From contig NC_070567.1 in the NCBI RefSeq assembly GCF_026914185.1, positions 5,916,001 through 5,980,000 on the forward strand: 64,000 nucleotides of DNA. The letters run 5' to 3'. Source of the DNA: Puccinia triticina. Lineage: Eukaryota > Basidiomycota > Pucciniomycetes > Pucciniales > Pucciniaceae. The notes beneath the pieces were generated by a model, which was not told the DNA's origin, made no database searches, and was given only the letters and a program-made list of their open reading frames with translations. This document shows positions 22,143 to 31,463 of this stretch, piece after piece; positions within the stretch are counted from its first letter, which is position 1; each line of letters starts with the position of its first letter. Both the position numbers and the translations under genes were made by a program.

Positions 22143-25100
22143 TTGGGTTCAGATCTCCTTTCCTCAAGTTCTTCCGGTTCCGTCTCAGATCGCTCTTCTA
22201 CTTCAAATTTCCGGATTCTGTGTTTTGGAGATGGTGAGCGCGGTCAGGCGCGCAAGGAGGAAATTGGTACCCCGCGGAGGCTGGGAGGAGTAGAAGTAAG
22301 TTCCTCCCAATTGTGCACCTCCGGGCTAGATGCTACTTCGTCGTCAAAAACTCTACCGCGTGCCACACTCGTGAGCCAAGAACAACCTCCGATCCCTTCT
22401 CATGTTTCAGGTGGACCTTCATCCCATCGAACACGGGTTCCTTCTCAAGTTCCGCCTCAACGCGCGCTCCCGTTGTTGTCTCAGGATCTTCGTGTAAACG
22501 GCATCAAGGCGTTTGAGGATTCTGACTCGGACTTTCTGCTTCACAACCCCGCTGCGGCTCACCTTCGTCTCCGCAACGAGAATAAACTACCTACTAGATC
22601 ACGTCTCTGCGAAGAGAATAAACTCGTCCTACCCACCGAGGTCCTCCGCAACGAGGTTAATCTATTTCCGTCCTTCGAGACCCTCCGCAATGAGGCTAAA
22701 CTTCCGAGCCTCCGCGACGAGGAGAAACTTCCGAGCCTCCGCGACGAGGAGAAACTATCTTCTTTGGGAATAGAAACTCGGACGCATTCGGAGGAACTAG
22801 AAGTAAGTTCTCTCCAGCTATGCACCTCCGGGCTAGATGCTCTTTCGTCGTTGCAAGCATTACATGCCACAGCTGTGAGCCGCACCCCGGATTTTGGTTT
22901 CTTGGCATCCTTAGGCGGCACGACGGCGACCGGAAGTCTTCTCCGCAACGAGGATAAACTATTTTCTTGGACTCTGGATTGTGAAGGTGGTGTGGTGGAG
23001 TTTGGACCATCGTGGAGGCCATTTGGGGTAGAAGTAAGTTCCTCCCAATGTGCACCTCCGAGGCGTGATGCTCCGCAAACTTTGAAAGCCCTACCACGCG
23101 CCACACTCGTGAGCCACTCCTATCCGTCTGGTCTCCCTTTTGCAGAGAAGGCAGCTTTCGAGGACAGCGCAGAACATCGGACCCGGCGGCTTCTTGAATG
23201 CGGGCTCAATCATCGCGCGCAGTTGGCGCTTGTGGACTCGTGGAAGGAGGGCGGATTTCTCTCTCTCGCGGCCAAATACAAACCGGCGGCGCGGAAAGTC
23301 AAGCCGGTGAATCAACCCATGCCACAGAGCCTCAACCCCCCGCTGCAGCGTCCTTCCCTTTCTCGTGATCCTTACCGCGGTCTTTCGCGCTCCTTGGCCG
23401 GCCCTTTTGTGCCATGCGGACGAGTCACGGAGCAGAGTCTTCAAGTAGTTAATTTCGGTCCCCCAGGGTGGTTATACCCAGCGGAGTTGGATCTCATCAA
23501 GAATGTGTTGGCAGAAAGGAACCTTGCCATAGCTTTCGACGAGTCTCAGCGCGGTCTGCTTAAAGAATCATATGGTCTTCCTTATATCATACCGGTTGTG
23601 GAGCACGAACCCTGGCAGAAGAGGAAGATTCCTATCCCCGCAGCCAAGATGGAGGAATTCACGAGGATCATCCGGGAGCGCGTGCGCAACGGGCTTTATG
23701 AACAATCTACGTCCAGCTACACGAGTCCGGTTTTCTGTGTGTTGAAAGGCAATGGGAAGCTGCGGATAGTCCACGACCTCCAGCCGTTAAATAAAGTCAC
23801 GATTCGGGATGCCGGCGTCCCTCCAGCCACTGAAGAATTCGTCGAATCTTTTTCTGGGCGCGCTTGTTACGGCCTCGGCGACATCATGGGCGGCTACGAC
23901 GAGCGCGCTCTGCATCCGATCTCAAGGCCGCTCACAACGTTCGATACGCCGCTTGGAAGGTTCCAACTCACCCGGCTCCCTCAAGGGGCAACGAATTCCG
24001 TGGCAGTTTACCAGGCCCAAATGGTCTGGATTCTTCAAGACGAGATTCCGGACCATGCCGGGATCTTCATCAACGATGGGGGTATTAAAGGCCCAGTTTC
24101 AGATTATGATAACGAAGTTCTGGATTGGCACTCTGGCATCCGGCGCTTCGTCTGGGAATACGCCGAAACGTTGGAGCGTATTTTGTTCAGGATTGAGGAA
24201 TCTGGTTTAACTGTGTCGGCATCCAAGTTGGCGGCTTGTGTCCCCGCCCTGGAGATAGTGGGCCACGCGGTTTGTAAGGAAGGCCGACGCATGGCGAAGA
24301 CCAAGATCAACAAGATCCTCTCGTGGCCGACCCCAGTGAACGCAACAGAAGTGCGCGGGTTTTTGGGGGTGGTGGTGTACGTTAGAATATTCATCCCCTC
24401 CCTGTCCCAGATCTGTTTGCCCCTCCGTCGACTGACGCGCAAAGATGCGGAGTTTGTTTGGACCGCCGACTGCAAAGACGCTTTTGAAGAGCTAAAGCTT
24501 ATTGTGGGCCAGGACATCATCCTTGTCAAGATCGACTACGGCCCGGACGCGGGCAAGATCAAGTTAGCTGTCGATTCTAGTTTCCACGCAGCCGGCGCAG
24601 TACTTTCCCAAGAAGACGCAAACGGATTGGATCGCCCAGCGCTTTACGAATCCCTGCTTTTCTCGGACGTGGAGTCGCGTTACTCTCAATCAAAGCTAGA
24701 ACTATGCGGGGTAGCTCGGATTCTCAAAAAGCTCCAAACAATCTTGTGGGGCCAACACTTCGAGCTTCAGGTCGATGCTCAGTCTCTCATCCAAATGATC
24801 AATGCGCCGAGCTTGCCCAACGCCCCCATGACGCGCTGGGTAGCTTTTATTCAACTCTTTTCGTTTGATATAGTTCACCGCCCTGGAAAATCTTTTTTAA
24901 TGCCCAATGGCCTTTCGCGTCGCCCTCAAGGCGACAAAGAGTCCGACCCGCCGACATCTGAGTTTGACGAAGACTCTCCGTTGGTCCGCCCACTCAATTC
25001 CTTCTCTGTCACCGCTGAAGTGGGCTATTCCGGGTATCAAGAAGGCTTCTGGCGGCGTATGGAGATCTTCCTAGCAACGCTGGCTCGTCCTGATGGATCC

Positions 25101-26303
25101 GATGATCAGGAATTTCGTGCATTGAAGCGTCGAGCCGCGGATTTCTTTCTGCAAGCCGGTCGACTGATGAAGCGCGGTAGCCCTTTGCCGCGCATTGTTG
25201 TAACCATCGCGGAGAAACAGGATTCGATTCTGCAGGAGTTGCACGAAGGCCTGGGCCACCGCGGCACTGCGGAGACTTACCGAAGGGTATCGGAAAGATT
25301 TTGGTGGCCTTCCCTCAAGCGAGCGGTCGAGCGTTGGTGTCGCAGCTGCGAGGCGTGCCAGAAGAAGGATCTCAGGAGGCCTCTGGAGTTGCGATACCCG
25401 ACCGGAGAGTCAACCGTATTTGGACGCGTTTCCATGGACGCCGTACATCTGAAGGCTAGCGGCGCGAAGTACCTCATTGTAGCTCGCGACGACTTTTCAG
25501 GGTGGGTGGAGGCAAAAATCCTCAATAATCTGACCTCGGAGGCAGTAGCTACCTTCCTTCAAGAAAATTGGACCATGCGCTATGGTCTAGCACGGTCTTA
25601 CTCCACTGACGGCGGTTCTGAATTCGGCGGCGCGTTGGCTGAGATGCTGCGCACCCTTCCTGGTCAACACAGGGTTTCTACCCCCTATTACCCTGAGGGG
25701 CAGGGTATGGTAGAGCGTGGACACGGACCCCTCAAATCAGCACTTGTCAAGTTGGCGGGCGAGAGCAGCAAGAATTGTCGCAGGTTCCTCCCCCTCGTCC
25801 TTTTTGCTGACCGCATCTCTACCAAAAGAACCACGGGCTATTCTCCGTACGAACTTGTTTTCGGTCAGCGTGCGGTCCTGCCTTTAGATTTGGAGATCGA
25901 GTCTTTTCTAGGCGTCGATTGGGACGCTGTGACGGACACGACCAGTCTCTTAGTGGCGCGATCGAGGCAGCTCGAGCGTAGTGAAGAGGCGCGTGGAATT
26001 GCTTATCGGAAAATGATGGATGCGCGCGGAGATTCTCTGCGCTACTGGGATGAGAAGAACGCGTCGCGGATCCGAGAACCCCTCAAGCCTGGCGACCAGG
26101 TCCTTGCTTTCAACCGGTCTCTGGAGACGCAGTGGGGTAACCTTTTTGCTCATCGGTGGAACGGTCCCTATCGCGTTGTGAAGCAAGTCGAGGGAGGGTC
26201 TTACGTGCTGGCGGAGCTCGACGGCACGGAATTGAAGCGCCGGTTCGCCGCGGATCAGGTCAAACGGTTTTATTCTCGTGGAGGCACTTCTGACCAAAAG
26301 TAA
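22143..26303 (+). CDS. Pol polyprotein (RT, RNase H, integrase) of the Gypsy element
   Basis: An open frame of 1386 codons without an early ATG; the first Met falls about 390 codons in, so expression by splicing or recoding is implied. The first 320 codons are low-complexity with repeated LRNExKLPS-like units and three copies of the hairpin module. Reverse transcriptase follows, with LRIVHDLQPLNKVT, GDIMGGYD and TRLPQGATNS. The catalytic box reads FIND at 24066-24077 instead of the usual xxDD. RNase H follows (LAVDSSFHAAGAVLSQ). Integrase has the H-H-C-C finger (LHEGLGHRG ... CRSCEACQ) and a D-D-E core (SMDAVH, STDGGSEFGG, EGQGMVERGHG). A GPY-like end (HRWNGPYRVV) closes it. The Asp-to-Asn change may inactivate RT. 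Confidence 0.93.
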   Translation: MGSDLLSSSSSGSVSDRSSTSNFRILCFGDGERGQARKEEIGTPRRLGGVEVSSSQLCTSGLDATSSSKTLPRATLVSQEQPPIPSHVSGGPSSHRTRVPSQVPPQRALPLLSQDLRVNGIKAFEDSDSDFLLHNPAAAHLRLRNENKLPTRSRLCEENKLVLPTEVLRNEVNLFPSFETLRNEAKLPSLRDEEKLPSLRDEEKLSSLGIETRTHSEELEVSSLQLCTSGLDALSSLQALHATAVSRTPDFGFLASLGGTTATGSLLRNEDKLFSWTLDCEGGVVEFGPSWRPFGVEVSSSQCAPPRRDAPQTLKALPRATLVSHSYPSGLPFAEKAAFEDSAEHRTRRLLECGLNHRAQLALVDSWKEGGFLSLAAKYKPAARKVKPVNQPMPQSLNPPLQRPSLSRDPYRGLSRSLAGPFVPCGRVTEQSLQVVNFGPPGWLYPAELDLIKNVLAERNLAIAFDESQRGLLKESYGLPYIIPVVEHEPWQKRKIPIPAAKMEEFTRIIRERVRNGLYEQSTSSYTSPVFCVLKGNGKLRIVHDLQPLNKVTIRDAGVPPATEEFVESFSGRACYGLGDIMGGYDERALHPISRPLTTFDTPLGRFQLTRLPQGATNSVAVYQAQMVWILQDEIPDHAGIFINDGGIKGPVSDYDNEVLDWHSGIRRFVWEYAETLERILFRIEESGLTVSASKLAACVPALEIVGHAVCKEGRRMAKTKINKILSWPTPVNATEVRGFLGVVVYVRIFIPSLSQICLPLRRLTRKDAEFVWTADCKDAFEELKLIVGQDIILVKIDYGPDAGKIKLAVDSSFHAAGAVLSQEDANGLDRPALYESLLFSDVESRYSQSKLELCGVARILKKLQTILWGQHFELQVDAQSLIQMINAPSLPNAPMTRWVAFIQLFSFDIVHRPGKSFLMPNGLSRRPQGDKESDPPTSEFDEDSPLVRPLNSFSVTAEVGYSGYQEGFWRRMEIFLATLARPDGSDDQEFRALKRRAADFFLQAGRLMKRGSPLPRIVVTIAEKQDSILQELHEGLGHRGTAETYRRVSERFWWPSLKRAVERWCRSCEACQKKDLRRPLELRYPTGESTVFGRVSMDAVHLKASGAKYLIVARDDFSGWVEAKILNNLTSEAVATFLQENWTMRYGLARSYSTDGGSEFGGALAEMLRTLPGQHRVSTPYYPEGQGMVERGHGPLKSALVKLAGESSKNCRRFLPLVLFADRISTKRTTGYSPYELVFGQRAVLPLDLEIESFLGVDWDAVTDTTSLLVARSRQLERSEEARGIAYRKMMDARGDSLRYWDEKNASRIREPLKPGDQVLAFNRSLETQWGNLFAHRWNGPYRVVKQVEGGSYVLAELDGTELKRRFAADQVKRFYSRGGTSDQK
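22283..22377 (+). repeat. Hairpin module, copy 2
   Basis: Stem GGGAGGA / TCCTCCC enclosing GTAGAAGTAAGT, then TGCACCTCCG and CACACTCGTGAGCC. Lies at the start of the pol frame. Confidence 0.7.
22790..22881 (+). repeat. Hairpin module, copy 3
   Basis: GGAG...AGAAGTAAGTTCTCTCC, TGCACCTCCG and CACAGCTGTGAGCC, in frame within the pol N-terminal region. Confidence 0.7.
23025..23115 (+). repeat. Hairpin module, copy 4
   Basis: TAGAAGTAAGTTCCTCCC, TGCACCTCCG and CACACTCGTGAGCC. The left stem strand is less perfect than in other copies. Confidence 0.65.
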
Positions 26304-26379
26304 GTCCTCCCATGTGTATGCACCTCAGGGTATTTTCTACCGCCGTCGTCATAAGCCCTACTTCAGCCACTCTGTGAGC
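26278..26379 (+). repeat. Hairpin module, copy 5 (end of pol)
   Basis: GTGGAGG...AAAAGTAAGTCCTCC, TGCACCTCAG and CACTCTGTGAGC. It overlaps the last codons and stop of pol and lies about 110 bp before the 3' LTR. Confidence 0.65.
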
Positions 26380-26488
26380 AGCCCTTGGGATCCCCTCTTT
26401 TCCCTTTCCCACTGTGTGTTAGACTTCTCCCACGATTGCCCGGAAGCTTCCCAAGGAGTCTAGGGACAGACTCCAAGTGGTGGTGTGA

Positions 26489-27278
26489 TGTGGTGACCAT
26501 ACTCGTGGCGCCGCCGGCGCGCAGGATATCCGGCGGGACTTCAAGCTCAGCAAGACTTCAAGTTTCCAGCCCTCAAGGCTTCCTCAAGGCTTCCTCAAGG
26601 CGTTTCAGGTTTTCTTTTTCTTGCTTTTCTTTTGTTCTTTTCTTTTTTTTTCATGCTTCTGTTTTCCTGCCAGTTTCTTTTCATCATGTTTGGTTATTTT
26701 CTTCTTTCATATTGCGCGCGTTGGATGGTTAGAGTGTGGTGGGTTGGTTTTCTTTTCTTTTTTCCTTAGCCTCCTAGTTGTTGTCTTTTCCTTTTCAGTT
26801 GTGGCGCGCGCATAGGCGCGCGGGTGGTTGTGATGACCTGTCACAAGATTGTCATCATCCCTGAAGTTTAAGTTCTTCGGAGCTTAGGCGGAAGGGACGG
26901 CATGAGACTTCGTCTGAACCCAAAATTTTGTCAGATCATCTCGTCACCTCGAATCTAAAAGCTTATTGATCCCAGTCAAGATATACTCGCGGAGCTTCTG
27001 AGTTATTCCTCTCAGCCCCGCGTCGATCCTCTTCCAGATTCCCCTCTTTAAGATCACTGTTCCCCGGCCCAGTTCGCCGGCTTTTCCCAGATTCTCAACA
27101 AACAAACCACCGCCGACGGGAATCTACCTCCTGTCGTCTCAAACCAAAATCCCCCCCCCCCCAACTTCCGCTATCACTCGAATCCAAGAATCTCCCCCGG
27201 ACCACCGCGAAGGCAGCGCAAGAGCGCAACATCCCTTCCAGTAACTGCCGACGGCCCAGCACCGGTCGGAGTTCCACA
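26489..27278 (+). repeat. 3' LTR of the Gypsy element
   Basis: Same as the 5' LTR except for one fewer C in the poly-C tract. Starts TGTGGTGACC, ends GTTCCACA, followed by the target duplication GCGC. Confidence 0.95.
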
Positions 27279-27671
27279 GCGCAGAACTGGATCCGAACTG
27301 AAGAGGGGCTGATAGTGTGTGATGATAACAACTTGGATTTGGTATCCCTTGCACCTTCTGGCTCAAAAGAGTCTTTATTCTTTTTATTTCACTTGATCTC
27401 CTGTTGTATATACATGAAAGCTCTAGGACTCAAAATCAATCTCACATTTTTTCTCCTTATTCTCCTTCTTTCATTTTTTTTCTCCTATCTTGTAAAAGGT
27501 CGGGTTGACCCGAGACCCGCCCCGGACCCAACCCGACCCGCATCATGCCTAATTGGGTGAAGGTTTGGTCAGCGTATTTGAATATTTGACCCGACCCGGC
27601 ATTTATGTTGGGTTGGGTTTGGGCACAGTTTTCCGACCCAAACCCGACCTGTTTACATCCTGACCGTCAGG

Positions 27672-29281
27672 AGGGACTTACACCATATTGACCCAAGCTT
27701 GCGTGGCTAGAATGAAATTTTCACACCACTTTTCCTTTTTTTAATTCCACAGATCACGTATTGCTCAAATGTTGCTACTATTTTACTTCCTTCAAGACCC
27801 AACATGCTGAGCAAAATTTTGGTTTTTTTTTCTATCTTTTTCCATACCAGTATTTTACTAGAATTAAAGTAAGAAAAATGCAATGTATAGAGTCACCAAG
27901 AATCTTAGCGACTTCTGTAATTTCTTTCATTTCTGCAGCGCACAGACCCTCAAAATTATGTGATCTTGGTTTCATGTTTAGATTGCTAGATGACCGTTAT
28001 GTATATATGCTAGTGCGCTTGGACCTGCTTAGATATTCACGGACCCCCTCTGTAAACAAAGTCCAATGGATTTCAAGTTTGTATTTAATGGGGAAATTTA
28101 TTTGGAGAGGAAGGATCATCATGATTGAGCACAGTTTTGGTGGAGAGGATGGCAAGAAGCAGGGCTATCACCCAAGGTAATTTATTCCACAAAATGTTAC
28201 GGAAGCAAGGAATTATAAAGGTTTGAAAATTCCTGCCACCTAAATTTAAAATCTACCCCCCACAAAACGGGTCGATAAGGTGCAAGTCCCTCCTGCCAAG
28301 GGCTATCAAAGGCTTGCTTTGCAAGACCAGACGCCCGCAGCAGCGAGGGACTTGGGTTAAGTTCGACAAAGTTCACACTGTACAGAATCCAAAACTCATG
28401 ATGTTACAAGGGACATTGCAGATCAAGAAGGCAGGTTGGGGATAGGTGGCTTGCATAGTACATGGATAAAGAAGACTTTGGTCATCATGGAAATCCAAAC
28501 AATAATGAAATTGGACAGGAAATGGATGGGTGAGAGCAGTTTTAAAAAAGTCCCCACAAAAAACCAAATGCTGTCAGCCTGTAAGTCCGTTTAGCACGTA
28601 AGTCCCTCCCTCCGGTCGGCGCAATGCAACCAGTGTTTTACCACTCCACCTGTAGGAGGGTGGGACTTAGTTAAGTTAGGACTTCACCTACCCTCAGCGT
28701 TTAGCCGGCCAACCAAAACTCCCTTGAGTTGAATAATCCGGCTAGGAACCCGGAGAAAAATTACTACAACATATTCATCTGGGTGCATGCGTTTCGAGCA
28801 TCAATCCTCACCATCATCTCATGTGGAAGCGAACTACCCTTACAACTGTCCTCAAGTGAAATCTGAAGAATGACCAGATAAAATAAAGTATGTTGCTGAA
28901 CTGCCTCTTGCAAGGTCTGATGACAAGATAGACAAAACTGAGTGGGAAAGAAGAGTCGCGACAAGGATCTGAGCGCTACAGCATAGCTACTCATACCAGA
29001 CTTTCAGATTTTAGATTGGCAGACAAATACGAGAAGAGGTGAAGGGTTAACCAGGAGATGATCGAGAGGTGCCGTGTGCGAGCGCCGATTGAATTGGAAA
29101 ATGTTGGCCGAGTTAAGGATTAGACTCTAGACGAGCCTCTGCCGGCCGTCGCGGATAAGCTACAGATTGACATGGAGGTAGCCTTCGAGTCAGATATCCA
29201 GGTCCGAAAGCAGGTTCGACTCGGGTGAAGGGGCTCACCTGTTCCGCTGTTTCCGCACCTCAACTGCTCTCCCAGCATCAA
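27672..29281. other. Intergenic; small repeat at about 27667-28296
   Basis: No gene recognised. GTCAGGAGGGACTTACACC at 27667 and the reverse complement of the sequence ending at 28296 (GGCAGGAGGGACTTGCACC) form inverted ends of a possible 0.63-kb MITE. Further GGGACTTA/TAAGTCCC motifs occur at 28593-28680. The rest is without recognised content. Confidence 0.35.
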
Positions 29282-29467
29282 TCAAACACAGTGACATTTC
29301 GGATTGCATAGAACAGTGATGCAACTGCTACCGCTGCCGCCGCCACCGGGGTTGACACCGCCGCCGCCGCCGCCCAGCCAGTCACGTGGGGAAATGTGAG
29401 AAGCAGGGACAACAGGGACAACCACCAAGGAGGCCAAGAGGGAGACTAGTGGGATATATAGATACAT
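29282..29467 (-). CDS. Small predicted secreted Gly/Cys-rich protein
   Basis: 61 codons. The start MYLYIPLVSLLASLVVVPVV is a convincing signal peptide. The mature part has two oligoglycine runs (WLGGGGGGVNPGGGG) and ends with four cysteines in SSCITVLCNPKCHCV. Such small cysteine-bearing secreted proteins are common among effector candidates of plant-associated fungi, but nothing here shows a function. No homologue is recognised. Part of the glycine run comes from a GCC repeat on the other strand, so it could be a chance frame. Confidence 0.4.
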   Translation of the reverse strand: MYLYIPLVSLLASLVVVPVVPASHISPRDWLGGGGGGVNPGGGGSGSSCITVLCNPKCHCV

Positions 29468-29714
29468 CTTGAAGTCCTGATTTTTGGTCTATGTATTGGG
29501 AAAGAGGAGAGTGTTTATGTGAGTGTGGTGGGTTGTGAGCGTCTGAGTGGCGGTAGTTTTGCGGCTGTAAAACCCGCGGTTGCAGCCCGAACTTTGGATA
29601 TTCAAGTTTTACAGCCGGCGAGTCAACCACCGCAAAGTAGCTAGGTCAAGGCTGCAAATCACCATCAACCTCGAATTCCGGCTCGGCATTCCTCCCCAGT
29701 ACCAAGCAGCCAGC

Positions 29715-31169
29715 ATGGAACACCATTCAATCTTTGAAAACATCCTGAAATCACAATTCGCCATACTCTCTGCATCAAGGATGATCCAATCAGTCATCTC
29801 GGATACGGCAATGATTCTCGCCGAAGAAGACCAGGACAGCAAACCTCAGCCAAAACATGGAGGCTCGCAACCAGGTCGGTCACCCAACCTACCACGCAAC
29901 TTTCAAGCTGGATACGATCAACTATTCAAAGATTACTTCAGTGATTCACCAATCTACACGGAAAACTTGTTCCGGCGACGTTTCCGGATGCATAGGCCGC
30001 TTTTCTTAAAGATTGTACACGATATCACGGAGTATGACCAATATTTTGTCCAGAAAAACGATGCACTCGGCAAGCCTGGCTTGCACCCGCTCCAAAAAAT
30101 TACTTCGTCAATCCGTATGCTAGCCTACGGAGGAGCTGCAGATGCAAACGATGAGTACCTTCGCATCTCCGAAAGCACGGCCATCGAAAGTCTCACTCGT
30201 TTTTGTGCCGCCGTTATTGAGATCTATGGGAAGGAATATCTTAGGCACCCAACAGCCGATGACTTGAAACGAATCTTGGTCATAAATGAAAAGAGGGGTT
30301 TCCCCGGCATGCTCGGATCTCTAGACTGCATGCACTGGCCATGGAAGAATTGTCCGGCCGGTTGGAAAGGCCAATATCAAGGGAAGGAGAAGGTCTGTAC
30401 TCTCGTCTGACTGTAGTTTTAACCAATTGAATGTAGATTGAGATAAATCTCAATTTCTCCAAATCAGGTTGCAACGATGGTTCTTGAGGGTGTTGTATCC
30501 CAAGACCTATGGTTTTGGCATGCCTTCTTTGGGCTACCCGGATCACATAATGACATCAACATCCTCAATGTTTCCCCTCTCTTCACCAACCTCCTCAACG
30601 GTGTCGCTCCGGAATGCCAGTTCACGATCAACAGAAACACCTACGAGCAAGGTTATTATCTTGCTGATGGCATCTATCCGGACTATTCGGCGCTGGTCAA
30701 GACAATTTCCCAGCCACAGGGGCTTGAAAGAAAGGTAAGGATTTGAATCTCATGTGCTTGAAGTTGTTTCGGAGTTTGATTTTTGTTATATGGATAGCAT
30801 TTCGCAAAAATGCAAGAGGCTCTCCGCAAGGACGTTGAACGAGCTTTTGGAGTCCTACAGGCTCGGTTTTCGATTGTGGCCAACCCAGCCCGAGGCTGGA
30901 GCAAAAACAAGTTGCATAATATCATGACTGCTTGTATAATACTGCACAACATGATTGTTGAGGACGAACGGGCATCGCCACATGAACATGAGTACGATGA
31001 TTCAACTAACTCCAAAATTGCACTTACTATTAAGCCAGGCCGAACTCAATCGGTCGAGTTTTCTCAATTTGTTAACAACTACCAAAACCTTCGTGACAAA
31101 ACCATCCATCACCAGCTAAAGAATGACCTTATCAAGCATCTTTGGGCCTTGAAAGGTCGCTCTGAATGA
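29715..31169 (+). CDS. PIF/Harbinger transposase, 438 residues
   Basis: A DDE nuclease of the plant-transposon (DDE_4) family, which excises and reinserts Harbinger elements at TTA-type sites. The exons are 29715-30392, 30468-30734 and 30798-31169, both introns in phase 0. The triad is D204 (GSLDCMHW), D255 (LPGSHNDINIL) and E329 (VERAFGVLQARF), each in its typical context. The C-terminal IILHNMIVEDE motif is also typical. The N-terminal half has the LFRRRFRMHRPLFLKIV helix motif. The start is the first ATG of the frame after an upstream region without Met. All three exons are intact. Its partner is the convergent Myb-like gene. Confidence 0.92.
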
Positions 31170-31463
31170 ATCTCATGTTTTCTCTCTTGTTTCTTGAAGT
31201 GGCTCTCATGTTTTCCTTGAAGTGAATTTTTTTCTCCAATCATTTTATCGAGAATCTCAGTTGTGACAAAAAGAAATTCAAAGAGAAAACAACAGTTAAA
31301 ACAATCTTATTCAAGCTTGAGAAGATGAGGAAACAAGCTGATTGAGCAGAAGAGGATCGATCAAAAAAGGATGGAGACAAATGTGAAAGAGGATTGGTGA
31401 TGTCGGCCATTGGAGTTGAGATCGGAGCAAACACGGAGTTGATCTCGGAGCAAACATCAAAAA

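Larger units (their letters stand above)
18689..27278 (+). mobile_element. Ty3/Gypsy LTR retrotransposon, full length
   Basis: An 8.6-kb element with two LTRs of 791 and 790 bp. Apart from one C in a poly-C tract I saw no difference between them. It is flanked by GCGC on both sides (18685-18688, 27279-27282), a short 4-bp target duplication. The order is LTR, tRNA-complementary primer site, gag-protease frame, pol frame (RT, RNase H, integrase), LTR. RT-RNaseH-integrase order defines Ty3/Gypsy. No chromodomain is visible after the integrase. The LTR identity implies very recent insertion. Confidence 0.95.
18218..27663. mobile_element. Non-autonomous hAT element split by a Gypsy insertion
   Basis: The termini are TCAGGATGCAAGTGGGTCGGG on the left and, reverse complemented, TCAGGATGTAAACAGGTCGG on the right. 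They are flanked by CTGTCAGG (18210-18217) and CCGTCAGG (27664-27671), an 8-bp target duplication with one mismatch. Both subterminal regions are rich in GACCC/GGGTC motifs (18238-18410, 27498-27650). Without the Gypsy insert the element is only about 0.85 kb. It retains a transposase-like N-terminus and must be an internally deleted derivative. Confidence 0.7.

Noticed and set aside
29205..29240. Possible tRNA gene B-box (GGTTCGACTC)
   Set aside because: The bases around it cannot form a T stem and no A-box or acceptor stem is found at the proper distance.
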